Assembly: GCA_025358575.1 (NCBI GenBank)
Contig: JANYJA010000054.1
Location: forward strand, 1 to 39,287
Direction: 5' to 3'
Length of the DNA stretch: 39,287 nucleotides
Source: Terriglobia bacterium
Lineage (GTDB): Bacteria > Acidobacteriota > Terriglobia > Bryobacterales > Bryobacteraceae
Shown: one piece after another, positions 1 to 6,417 of the stretch
Layout of the letters: each line of letters opens with the position of its first letter
Position numbering within the stretch: position 1 is the first letter of the stretch
The notes under the pieces: generated by a model
What the model was told of the DNA's origin: nothing
Seen by the model: only the letters and a program-made list of their open reading frames with translations
Databases searched by the model: none
Translations under genes and position numbers: made by a program

Positions 1-55
1 CGTACTGCTTCAAAGCCGTGATGATCTGCTCTTCGGTGTGTCGCTTCTTCGGCAT
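1..55 (-). CDS. IS3-family transposase OrfA, N-terminal part only
   Basis: The minus strand reads ATG at 55-53 and then MPKKRHTEEQIITALKQY before leaving the window. This is the usual opening of IS3-family OrfA, the helix-turn-helix subunit that is normally joined to the OrfB DDE integrase by programmed frameshifting. A strong ribosome binding site (GAGGAGG) sits a few bases upstream of the ATG. Only 18 codons are visible, so nothing can be said about OrfB or whether the element is intact. The call rests on recognising the N-terminal motif. Confidence 0.8.
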   Translation of the reverse strand, partial: MPKKRHTEEQIITALKQY

Positions 56-141
56 GTTGACCTCCTCGTTTCGTTTAGGAGGGCCTCAACCGACTACGAT
101 AACTCCAGTTTTAGTTGTTGCAGTTTTCGGGGTTTGGGTCA
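1..141 (-). mobile_element. Left end of an IS3-family insertion sequence, continuing outside the window
   Basis: OrfA starts at 55 on the minus strand. Behind it, the minus strand begins with TGACCCAAACCCC at 141, which resembles the TGA-type, C-rich ends of IS3/IS407-group elements. The boundary at 141 is inferred from that motif only. The other terminus and the target duplication are outside the window and cannot be compared. Confidence 0.5.
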
Positions 142-211
142 CCTGGATCTGGCTCGCGAACGTTCGTAGCTTTCCTTCCCGCTCATCTCAGTTTTCTTTA
201 GCAGAACGGGG

Positions 212-259
212 GCGGTGTCAAGGCCGATGCCCGTCGCCGTATTGAAGCCTTGACACCGC
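212..259. repeat. Perfect 13-bp inverted repeat with 22-bp spacer
   Basis: GCGGTGTCAAGGC at 212-224 is repeated as its exact reverse complement, GCCTTGACACCGC, at 247-259. The arms could form a strong hairpin, but no T-run follows on either strand, so a simple intrinsic terminator is not well supported. Each arm contains TTGACA pointing outward. That arrangement also occurs at IS ends, including the IS256 end at 3456-3461 in this window, so a collapsed IS remnant is an alternative. Confidence 0.6.
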
Positions 260-265
260 TCGCGT

Positions 266-680
266 TTGTTCGATGCTGACCTCACGCGGGCATGCCTCAA
301 CGATGCATCCCTAGTCGATGCGACGCTCCGCCGCGCGAAGCTCGTCGGTTGCGAACTCAGAGGGGCAACGCTCAGAAATGCAAATTTGGACGAGGCCGAT
401 TTGAGTCATGCGAATCTGAGCAATGTCGATCTGCATAGTGGCAGCTTTTGGCACGCCAACCTGACGGGAGCGCAGATTGGTCTCACTCTGTTTGGAAGTG
501 CGCAGTTGGCCGATGCCGTCGGACTTGAAACGCTCGTGCAGACGGGACCATCGACGCTTGGCGTCGGAACTATCTACCGCGACAATCTTCCAGCCGCTTT
601 CCTTCAAGGGTGCGGCGTGCCCGAAGCATAATCTCATACCTGCCGTCGTTGCGGGCCGTGGGCTGGAATTTTATTCATGC
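266..680 (+). pseudogene. Pentapeptide-repeat protein remnant, frameshifted, possibly once TIR-linked
   Basis: The first open stretch (266-631) encodes about 120 residues of tandem A(D/N)LxX pentapeptide repeats, such as LRNANLDEADLSHANLSNVDL, which fold as a right-handed beta helix. The only start available is TTG at 266 and an in-frame stop lies at 251-253, so the 5' end looks lost. The tail (TGPSTLGVGTIYR...FLQGCGVPE) is the conserved run that follows the repeats in a family I recall as pentapeptide plus TIR-type proteins. The expected continuation appears in shifted frames: ISYLPSL near 630-650 and LEFYSC ending at 680. Two single-base losses, near 627 and 655-665, would explain this. No TIR sequence follows 680, so the effector part is gone. 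The repeat identity is clear; the TIR link is recalled, not tested. Confidence 0.65.
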
Positions 681-881
681 CACCATGCTGCGATGCTGTT
701 TGTTTTCGAAGAACCAGTTGCCATTCCGCGCGGGTTCAAGCTTGTTGTTCGTCAGGATCTCGAAGGAAAGTGGAAACGCCGATAAAGCTCGTCCTGCCAC
801 CGTTCCGCCAGGCTGCCGGGACAGACTACGCCGCAAGCAATAGCTCGAAGTCGACCGCTGCTCAAGCGTTGGGCGGCCCGG
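681..881. other. Degraded stretch without a recognisable gene
   Basis: A short open run in the frame of the FYSC motif continues to a stop at 783-785. It looks coding-like but I do not recognise it, and it has no start of its own. The rest up to 881 has no supported gene on either strand. It reads as decayed DNA between the pentapeptide remnant and the convergent small pseudogene. Confidence 0.5.
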
Positions 882-1112
882 CTACTTCTTTTTCAGGCTA
901 ATTCGCGCAGTCTGGCCGGTGACTTTCTGGTCCTTGAAAAGCTTGCGGAACGCCTCTACGTCCGGCGCTCCCTCATCGAGATCCAAGCCCTCGACTTCGG
1001 CCGCGAGCAGACCGGGGTTCGGAATGAGTCAGGCGCTCATGCCGTGGGGCGCGCTCACCGCAATCAGCGATTCAACGCGTCCCGAACGGTTGTAATGCAC
1101 GATGTGTTTCAT
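882..1112 (-). pseudogene. Small conserved-looking gene interrupted by an in-frame TGA
   Basis: ATG at 1112 is preceded by a good ribosome binding site (GAAGGAG). Reading gives MKHIVHYNRSGRVESLIAVS, then a TGA at 1031-1029, after which the same frame continues for 48 more codons to TAG at 882-884, ending in a lysine-rich tail (ARISLKKK). The downstream part (EVEGLDLDEGAPDVEAFRKL) looks like real protein. TGA is one base from GGA, so a nonsense mutation of a Gly codon is the simplest reading. UGA recoding is possible but nothing supports it. The family is not recognised. Surrounding genes on this strand are also broken, which favours decay. Confidence 0.6.
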
Positions 1113-1123
1113 TTTGTTCTCCT

Positions 1124-1307
1124 TCATGCAGTCACTACGCTGAATCCCACAATGTACCCGAGGATGTAACTGCTGCCCACGTTTCTCACCGTGAACAACG
1201 CGGTCCGTACGCCGTCCGGGGGTGCAGGTCACAAGAATGCGGTGATCGCGCGCAACTGCATGCGCGGTGATCGCTACCGCGGACCCGAATGCGAAGGAAT
1301 TCGCCCA
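1124..1307 (-). pseudogene. C-terminal fragment of an unidentified protein with a frameshift in a C5 run
   Basis: The minus strand reads GSAVAITAHAVARDHRILVT, then meets a run of five C residues. Removing one C continues as PDGVRTALFTVRNVGSSYIL to a TGA at 1126-1124, eleven bases before the next small gene's ATG. Both parts have coding-like composition, and the end is positioned like the last gene of a two-gene operon. I cannot identify the family. The upstream limit is uncertain because it abuts the esterase remnant. Confidence 0.35.
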
Positions 1308-1320
1308 CTACGAATGGGCC

Positions 1321-1715
1321 TGTCCGGTCATTCAAGCCACCGGAAAGAAAGAACAACGTTGACTTCGGGCGAAATTGAATGGAATGCGACTTCACCCGCC
1401 GCGCAAAATCCGTTACCTGGTCCGCATCCCGACCCCAAGCAGCGCCTCGCCCACACGCGACCCCGTACCGCTCCCCGTCTGCGCGCCGCTTACCGCGAAA
1501 TCGATGCTTTTACGCGCGCCGTCGGGATCGTTCGACTTCGCCAGCGGGGTTCCCATCCGCTCGGCGAGATACGCTCCTGCCGTCGGCCCGTCGCCGTCCA
1601 AATAGCCCTCGCCTATGTCCGAATAGCTGTCCCCGAATACATACATCCTCTGGTAAGACGACGCGCCGGCACCGCCCCAGAGAACCGCTGGAATCATCCA
1701 CAATATTATTCGCAT
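1321..1715 (-). pseudogene. GDSL/SGNH-family esterase, truncated and frameshifted
   Basis: ATG at 1715 begins a signal peptide (MRIILWMIPAVLWGGAGASS) followed by YVFGDSYSD, block I of the SGNH hydrolases with the nucleophilic serine. The frame stops at 1413, but the neighbouring frame continues as VTDFARRVKSHSIQFRPKS and then LFFLSGGLND, which is block III (GxND). One base missing near 1418-1421 explains the break. Nothing after about 1321 matches the family, so block V (DxxH) and the catalytic His are absent. The gene starts 4 bases after the stop of the VCBS-repeat gene, so it was once the second gene of that operon. The product would have been a secreted esterase or lipase. Confidence 0.75.
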
Positions 1716-1719
1716 CGGA

Positions 1720-3399
1720 TTAGCTCGCGGATTCTTCGATCGTCAAAATTTGCCGGATCGCCGGATTGGCAATGGTCTGTTTGATTCCGCTGGGCCAGCG
1801 AATGAGGATTTCCTTCACGTGGTCTTCCGTGCCAATGCCGAAGAACAGGCGGCGGTCCTGAGAAGAAAGATAGCTGGCGGCGGCCGTGACCATCTTGTGC
1901 TGCGATTTGCCGGCAGCGGAAATGAGGGTGACCCGCGCGCCGATGCCATCGCGATTGCTTTTCTTCCCGCGGAGATTCAGGCCGATCCATGAGTTTCGAT
2001 TGCCGCCATCATTTCGCAAGATGTAAGCCGCGCCGCCGCTGTTGTTGACCACGATATCGAGATCGCCGTCGTTGTCGAGATCCGCGACCGCGGCACCCCG
2101 GCTGGCCCAATTGCGCTGGAACGCGGAGCCGCTGCGCGGCGAAACATCGTAGAATTTGCCGGACTCTTGTTTTAGTAATAGCGGCGGCTGCGCGTATTGA
2201 AGATGGGGCTGCGTGGCGTGGATGTTGTCCATGACGTGACCGTTGGCGAAAAACAGATCGTTCTCGCCGTCGTTGTCGTAGTCGAAGATGCGCACGCCCC
2301 ATCCGGCCAGCGAGCGCGTAATTTCGCCGAGGCGGGAACCGTTGGTCGCATAATCGAAAGTGCCGTCGCGATTGTTGCGGAAATACGCGTAGGATTCGTT
2401 CGAAAGCGCAGTGGTCACGATATCGGGGTAGCCATCGCCATCAATGTCGGCGGCGTCGGTACCCATACCCGCGAATACTTTCCCATCATCGGTGTATCCG
2501 GTGCCGGCGATGACGGCGGTTTCAGTGAAGGTGCCATTGCCGTTGTTCATGAAGAGGAACTGCTGGAACGAATCGTTGGCGACCGTGATATCCATCCAGC
2601 CATCCTGGTTGAAATCGGCGAAGGCGAGGCCGAGAGCTTTGCCGGCGCTGGCCTTGATGTGGCTGGATTCGCTGACGTCGGTGAAGGTGCCGTCGCCATT
2701 GTTGCGGAAGAGGTAATTGGAAATGGGCTTGTAGTTATCGGGGTGGCAGTAGGAGCGACCGCCGGCCTCGCGCAATCCGCAGAAGGTATTGGCCGCGAAA
2801 TTCCATTGGACGTAGCGGCAGATGAATAGATCGAGTTTGCCGTCATTGTTGTAGTCGAAGAATCCGGCACTGGTTTGCCAGCCTTCGGTGTGGAGGCCGG
2901 CTTTTTTGGTGACGTCGGTAAAGGTGCCGTCGCCGTTGTTGCGGTACAGAATGCAGCCGCCGTAGTTAGTGACGAGAAGATCGGGAAAGCCGTCATTGTC
3001 GTAGTCGGCGACGGCGGCGCCCATGCCGTATCCTTGGCCCTGCAAACCGGCCTTCACGGTGAAGTCGGTGAAAGTGCCGTCATGATTGTTGCGATAGAGG
3101 CGATTCCAGAATTCCGGACCGGTTTTCACGAGTGGCGCGTCGTCGCGCTGGGGGGTGTTCAATTGCGCTCCGTTGACGAAGAATAGGTCGGGCCAGCCGT
3201 CGTTATCGAAATCGATGATGGCGACGCCGCCGGTCATGGCTTCGAGCAGATACTTTTGGGAGGTGGGGGAATTGTGGTTGACGAAGTTTACGTGAGAGGA
3301 GAGGGTGATATCGGTGTAGTGGACGGGGGCGGGAGACGGGGCCGCGAGGGTGGTGAGGATGAAGATGGCGAGGATTGGCCGGGTGTAGGGGAACTGCAC
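1720..3399 (-). CDS. Secreted VCBS/FG-GAP repeat protein with C-terminal ASPIC/UnbV domain
   Basis: The 559-residue product starts with a signal peptide (about residues 1-24). At least seven Asp-rich loops follow, such as DFDNDGWPD, DYDNDGFPD and DLDNDGDLD, alternating with RNN-DGTFTD motifs. These are the calcium-binding blades of an integrin-alpha-like beta propeller. The last 80 or so residues (SWIGLNLRG, GIGARVTL, IRWPSG) form the ASPIC/UnbV (CRTAC1-like) domain. Such proteins are exported and common in Acidobacteriota and Planctomycetota; their molecular role is poorly known. The start is GTG at 3399, without an obvious ribosome binding site. A GDSL pseudogene follows after 4 bases. An IS256 element inserted 51 bp upstream has probably replaced the native promoter region. 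Confidence 0.9.
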   Translation of the reverse strand: MQFPYTRPILAIFILTTLAAPSPAPVHYTDITLSSHVNFVNHNSPTSQKYLLEAMTGGVAIIDFDNDGWPDLFFVNGAQLNTPQRDDAPLVKTGPEFWNRLYRNNHDGTFTDFTVKAGLQGQGYGMGAAVADYDNDGFPDLLVTNYGGCILYRNNGDGTFTDVTKKAGLHTEGWQTSAGFFDYNNDGKLDLFICRYVQWNFAANTFCGLREAGGRSYCHPDNYKPISNYLFRNNGDGTFTDVSESSHIKASAGKALGLAFADFNQDGWMDITVANDSFQQFLFMNNGNGTFTETAVIAGTGYTDDGKVFAGMGTDAADIDGDGYPDIVTTALSNESYAYFRNNRDGTFDYATNGSRLGEITRSLAGWGVRIFDYDNDGENDLFFANGHVMDNIHATQPHLQYAQPPLLLKQESGKFYDVSPRSGSAFQRNWASRGAAVADLDNDGDLDIVVNNSGGAAYILRNDGGNRNSWIGLNLRGKKSNRDGIGARVTLISAAGKSQHKMVTAAASYLSSQDRRLFFGIGTEDHVKEILIRWPSGIKQTIANPAIRQILTIEESAS

Positions 3400-3432
3400 G
3401 TCTTCAGTTTATGGCGGGTCTGCGTTGTGGGG

Positions 3433-3461
3433 AGTAGAATGTTGCATTGCGGTAGTGTCAA
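3433..3461 (-). promoter_or_regulatory. Candidate hybrid promoter formed by the IS256 end and flanking DNA
   Basis: On the minus strand, a perfect -35 box TTGACA (3461-3456) lies inside the IS terminus and points outward. Exactly 17 bp further is TCTACT (3438-3433) in the flanking DNA, a 4-of-6 match to TATAAT. The expected transcript would start near 3426, some 27 bp before the GTG of the VCBS gene. Outward -35 boxes in IS256 ends that form hybrid promoters are established for IS256. That this one is active is an inference. Confidence 0.5.
3443..3450. repeat. Target site duplication, left copy (TGCATTGC)
   Basis: The 8-bp sequence TGCATTGC directly abuts the outer end of the left IS terminus and recurs exactly at 4797-4804. 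A duplication of 8-9 bp is the signature of IS256-family insertion. Confidence 0.88.
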
Positions 3462-3482
3462 GAACTTTGTGTAAACGCGGTT
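3451..3482 (+). repeat. IS256 terminal inverted repeat, left
   Basis: The outer half contains GTGTCAAG, which supplies an outward TTGACA on the minus strand. The inner half, TTGTGTAAACGCGGTT at 3467-3482, is the exact reverse complement of 4765-4780. Confidence 0.88.
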
Positions 3483-3497
3483 CGTGCAGTTGCATTT

Positions 3498-3515
3498 GAC
3501 CTTCTTAGGAAGGTC
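3498..3515. terminator. Hairpin just behind the transposase stop inside the IS
   Basis: GACCTTC (3498-3504) and GAAGGTC (3509-3515) form a perfect 7-bp stem with a TTAG loop, six bases beyond the transposase stop. There is no T-run, so it is at best a weak terminator or pause. IS elements often carry such hairpins near their ends to limit readthrough. Confidence 0.4.
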
Positions 3516-3521
3516 TTGACT

Positions 3522-4734
3522 TTATGCCCCACGCGCCTGCTCAATGCGTTCGGGCCAGCGGATCGAAAACTGCCGTAGTGCCTCGCGCCAGTTCTGTACC
3601 GTGTGCCATTTCTTCGACACGTTTAGAAGCGCCAGATAGAGCAGTTTAATCGCCGCCTCCTGACTCGAAAATGACCCCCGGTTCTTCGTCACTTTACGCA
3701 AGGTCATGTGCAGCGATTCCACCGCGTTGGTCGTGTACACGATCCGGCGGATCTCTTCTGGAAACTCGAAAAACGGGATGACCCGCTGCCAACTGCGCGC
3801 CCACACGTCGGCGACCACCTGATGCTTCGGGTACTTGGCGCGGAATGCATGGAGTGCCAGTTCAGCCGTCTCGGCCGTGGCCGCGCGGTAGATCGGCTTC
3901 AGGTCCGCCGCGATGGCTTTGCGCTCCTTCCAATTCACGTAGTTCAGACTGGCGCGGATCAGATGCACGATGCACGTCTCCACCAGAGTTTCCGGGAACA
4001 CCGCTTCGATCGCTTCCGGAAAGCCTTTCAAACCATCGGTGCAGATCACAAACGCATCTTTCATCCCGCGGTTCTTCAGGTTCGTCAGTACGGCCATCCA
4101 GTACTTCGCCCCTTCATTACCGCTGACCCACAAGCCCAGCACGGCCTTCTCGCCCTCCATGTTGATACCAATTGCGGTGTAGACGGCACGGTTATCCACC
4201 TTGCCGTCCTGCCGCATCTTCACCATTAGCGCGTCCAGATAGACGATTGGATAAAGCGCTTCCAGCGGCCGGTCCTGCCAGGCTTTCACCTCATCCTGAA
4301 TGCTGTCGGTCACCTCCGAGATCAGCCCCGGGCTCACGTCAACACAATACATCTCGCGCAGATGGCTTTGAATGTCGCGCACCGTCATGCCCAGCGCATA
4401 CATCGAAAGGATCTTCGCGTCGAACCCTTCAAAGCGCGTCTGGTGCTTCTCTATCAACTGCGGCTCGAAGGTGCCGTTGCGATCGCGTGGGCACGTTGAC
4501 GGTCATCTCGCCGGCCTCTCCTTTCAACGTCTTAAGGCTTTTGCCATTGCGCGAGTTGCCGCTGCCGTACCCCTCCACATCATGCTTCTGATAGCCCAAA
4601 TGATGGTTCATCTCGCCGGCGAGCATGCGCTCCACCAGCGCTTTCGTCAGTTCCTTCACCAGCCCGTCGGGCCCGATCAGGCTCTTGCCGCTGCTCGCGA
4701 TCAGCTCGTCAATTAACTCGTTTGGGATTGCCAT
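3522..4734 (-). pseudogene. IS256-family (Mutator-type) transposase, single-base frameshift
   Basis: The N-terminal part starts at ATG 4734 (MAIPNELIDELIASSGKSLI) and runs to the conserved GEAGEMTVNVP. The rest continues in another frame from EKHQTRFEGFDAKILSMYAL to the stop at 3522. One extra base in the GGG run at 4489-4491 restores the expected VNVPRDRNGTFEPQL. The catalytic DDE residues are all present after the shift: Asp in VYLDALMVKM, Asp in ICTDGLKGF and Glu in NAVESLH. IS256 transposases come from one frame, so this is a disabling mutation or a sequencing error, not programmed frameshifting. The full-length protein would be about 400 residues, normal for the family. Confidence 0.9.
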
Positions 4735-4764
4735 GCGTTTCTCCTATCGTCGTCTCTCTTGGAA

Positions 4765-4796
4765 AACCGCGTTTACACAATTCTTTCTACACCCTC
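4765..4796 (-). repeat. IS256 terminal inverted repeat, right
   Basis: Read inward on the minus strand it begins GAGGGTGTAG and ends with the 16-bp core shared with the left end. Unlike the left end it has no clear outward TTGACA. Confidence 0.88.
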
Positions 4797-4804
4797 TGCA
4801 TTGC
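4797..4804. repeat. Target site duplication, right copy (TGCATTGC)
   Basis: Exact copy of 3443-3450, directly abutting the right IS terminus. Removing the IS plus one copy rejoins the VCBS upstream region to the tRNA-Lys 3' flank. Confidence 0.88.
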
Positions 4805-4826
4805 CGCGCCGAAACCTTTAATTTGC

Positions 4827-4902
4827 TGGTGAGCGCGGTGGGAATCGAACCTACAACCTAGTGATTAAGAGTCACTTGCTCTGCCAATTGAGCTACGCGC
4901 CC
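4827..4902 (-). tRNA. tRNA-Lys (anticodon CTT)
   Basis: The 76 bases fold as a complete cloverleaf. The acceptor stem GGGCGCG pairs with CGCGCTC with one G-U; the D stem is GCTC/GAGC; the anticodon stem is AGTGA/TCACT around loop CTCTTAA, giving anticodon CTT, which reads AAG (Lys). The variable loop is AGGTT and the T loop is TTCGATT. The T stem GTAGG/CCCAC has one A-C mismatch at its third pair. Discriminator A and a genome-encoded CCA (4829-4827) complete the 3' end. It is the only tRNA in the window. Confidence 0.95.
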
Positions 4903-5001
4903 CCGAGGTGAAACGGGTGTCGCTTGGCCTTCCCGCGACCTCCACATCATACCAGAAGTCGCGACCGATGCAGTACATTGGGAAATGCCCTCAGGGGCGG
5001 C

Positions 5002-6417
5002 ATGTTCAGTCGACAACATCGGAAAGCCAAGATCCTGTTCGGGCTCGCGGACGTCATTCTCACCGCCCTCGCCTTTGAAGCCGCTTACCTCACGCGTCTC
5101 TCGTTCAACCTCTCCCACAATTTCTATTACCAGGTCCCATTCAAAGCCCTGGTACTCGGGTTCTGCATCCTTACGTGGGTGCTAGTCGGCGCCTGGCTCG
5201 ATGTGTATGGCCGCCTCGGCATCGGCGAACCGCACGTCATTATCCGCGATTCCTTTCGACAGGCCGCGTATGGCGCCGTCTGCCTGGTGGTGCTCGAATA
5301 CATCCTGAGACTGGATCTCAGCCGTTTTTTCCTGCTGCTGTTCGCGGTCTATAGCTGGATCTTCCTGCTGGTATTCCGGCTTCTCGCGCGGCGCCTGGTG
5401 GGAATCGTGCGCCGCGAATTCGGCGCGCTTCGCTACGTTATGGTGGTTGGCACGGGACCGCGCGCGCGCAAGCTGGCCGAAGCGCTGGAACGGTCCGCCG
5501 ACCAGGGTGTGCGCCTCCGCGGCTTTCTCATTCCCACAGGCGAGGCGGGGCTTGAAGAGATTCAACTCGGTGCAGCTTATCCAGTCTATCCGGCGTCCAG
5601 GCTGCCGGATCTGCTTAGTCAGCACGTGATTGACGAGATTCTCTTTGCGGTTGAAAGCGAGAAACTCGCATCGCTAGAAGACGTCTTCCTGCTCTGCGAT
5701 GAAGAGGGGGTGCGCACACGCGTTGCGGTCGATTTCTTCCCGCACGTTAACAGTGAAATCTATCTGGAAAAGCTGGGCGCGACGCCGCTGCTGACTTTTT
5801 CCGCAGCGCCGGACGACGAAATTAGGCTTCTGGCTAAACGCATGATCGACATCTTGGTCGGGTCACTCGCGCTTATAGCTGCATTGCCGTTCATGGCGAT
5901 GATTGCACTGCTGATTCGCCTGACATCCCCGGGCCCGATCATTTTTCGACAGGAACGCTGCGGGTTGAACGGACGGCGCTTTCGCTTCTACAAATTTCGC
6001 TCCATGTGTTTTGACGCCGAGGCTCGTAAGGCCGAGGTGATGCACTTGAGCCATCGCGGAACGGCCACCAAAATTGCCAACGATCCCAGGCTGACGCCAG
6101 TCGGACGCTTTCTGCGGAAATTCTCCATCGATGAATGGCCGCAGTTCTTCAATGTAGTGAAAGGCGACATGTCTCTGGTGGGGCCGCGTCCGGCGATTCC
6201 GAGCGAAGTTGAACAATATCAGCGCTGGCAGCGGCGGCGGCTGCGGATGCGTCCGGGATTAACCTGTTTATGGGCGCTCAACGGGCGCGATGCCGTGGAT
6301 TTCGAAACGTGGATGAAAATGGATATGCAGTATATAGACAACTGGTCGCTCGGGCTGGATTGGAAGATTCTGATCCGGACCATTCCCCAGGTTTTGATCG
6401 GCAAAGGCGCAAACTGA
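5002..6417 (+). CDS. Polyprenyl-phosphate sugar-1-phosphate transferase (exopolysaccharide initiation)
   Basis: This membrane enzyme transfers a sugar-1-phosphate from a UDP-sugar to undecaprenyl phosphate, the first step of exopolysaccharide or lipid-linked glycan assembly. The 471-residue protein has about four N-terminal membrane segments (residues 10-130), a Rossmann-like CoA-binding_3 domain (about 140-260) with VVGTGPRARKLAEAL, one more membrane segment (about 283-308), and the C-terminal bacterial sugar transferase domain with KFRSM, DEWPQFFNV and LVGPRP. This is the WbaP/WcaJ-type layout. I chose ATG 5002 because it has an AGGGG-type ribosome binding site and the conserved basic N-terminus (MFSRQHRKAKILFG). 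The frame is open further upstream. The sugar is unknown. The next gene's ATG follows directly. Confidence 0.9.
   Translation: MFSRQHRKAKILFGLADVILTALAFEAAYLTRLSFNLSHNFYYQVPFKALVLGFCILTWVLVGAWLDVYGRLGIGEPHVIIRDSFRQAAYGAVCLVVLEYILRLDLSRFFLLLFAVYSWIFLLVFRLLARRLVGIVRREFGALRYVMVVGTGPRARKLAEALERSADQGVRLRGFLIPTGEAGLEEIQLGAAYPVYPASRLPDLLSQHVIDEILFAVESEKLASLEDVFLLCDEEGVRTRVAVDFFPHVNSEIYLEKLGATPLLTFSAAPDDEIRLLAKRMIDILVGSLALIAALPFMAMIALLIRLTSPGPIIFRQERCGLNGRRFRFYKFRSMCFDAEARKAEVMHLSHRGTATKIANDPRLTPVGRFLRKFSIDEWPQFFNVVKGDMSLVGPRPAIPSEVEQYQRWQRRRLRMRPGLTCLWALNGRDAVDFETWMKMDMQYIDNWSLGLDWKILIRTIPQVLIGKGAN

Larger units (their letters stand above)
3451..4796 (-). mobile_element. Complete IS256-family insertion sequence, 1346 bp
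   Basis: The element is bounded by imperfect 32-bp terminal inverted repeats (3451-3482 and 4765-4796) that match at 23 of 32 positions, with the innermost 16 identical. It is flanked by a perfect 8-bp duplication. It contains one Mutator-type transposase gene on the minus strand. Length, end structure and duplication size all fit IS256. The transposase is frameshifted, so the copy is probably immobile unless supplied in trans. The intact duplication suggests a fairly recent insertion. It separates the VCBS gene from the tRNA-Lys. Confidence 0.92.

Noticed and set aside
1191-1784. 197-codon plus-strand frame over the GDSL region
   Set aside because: It runs antisense to sequence with clear GDSL blocks (FGDSYSD, GGLND). 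Its product is Arg/Pro-rich and resembles nothing.
2197-2829. 210-codon plus-strand frame
   Set aside because: Antisense shadow of the VCBS repeats; its Val/Gly/Glu-rich repetition only mirrors the repeated Asp-rich codons.
4489-4491. Programmed frameshift in the transposase
   Set aside because: IS256 transposases are made from one frame, and a three-G run is not a known slippery site; mutation or error is simpler.
4924-5001. N-terminal extension of the sugar transferase
   Set aside because: The added residues (PRPPHHTRSRDRCST) are not protein-like for the family, and ATG 5002 has a ribosome binding site and the expected basic N-terminus.
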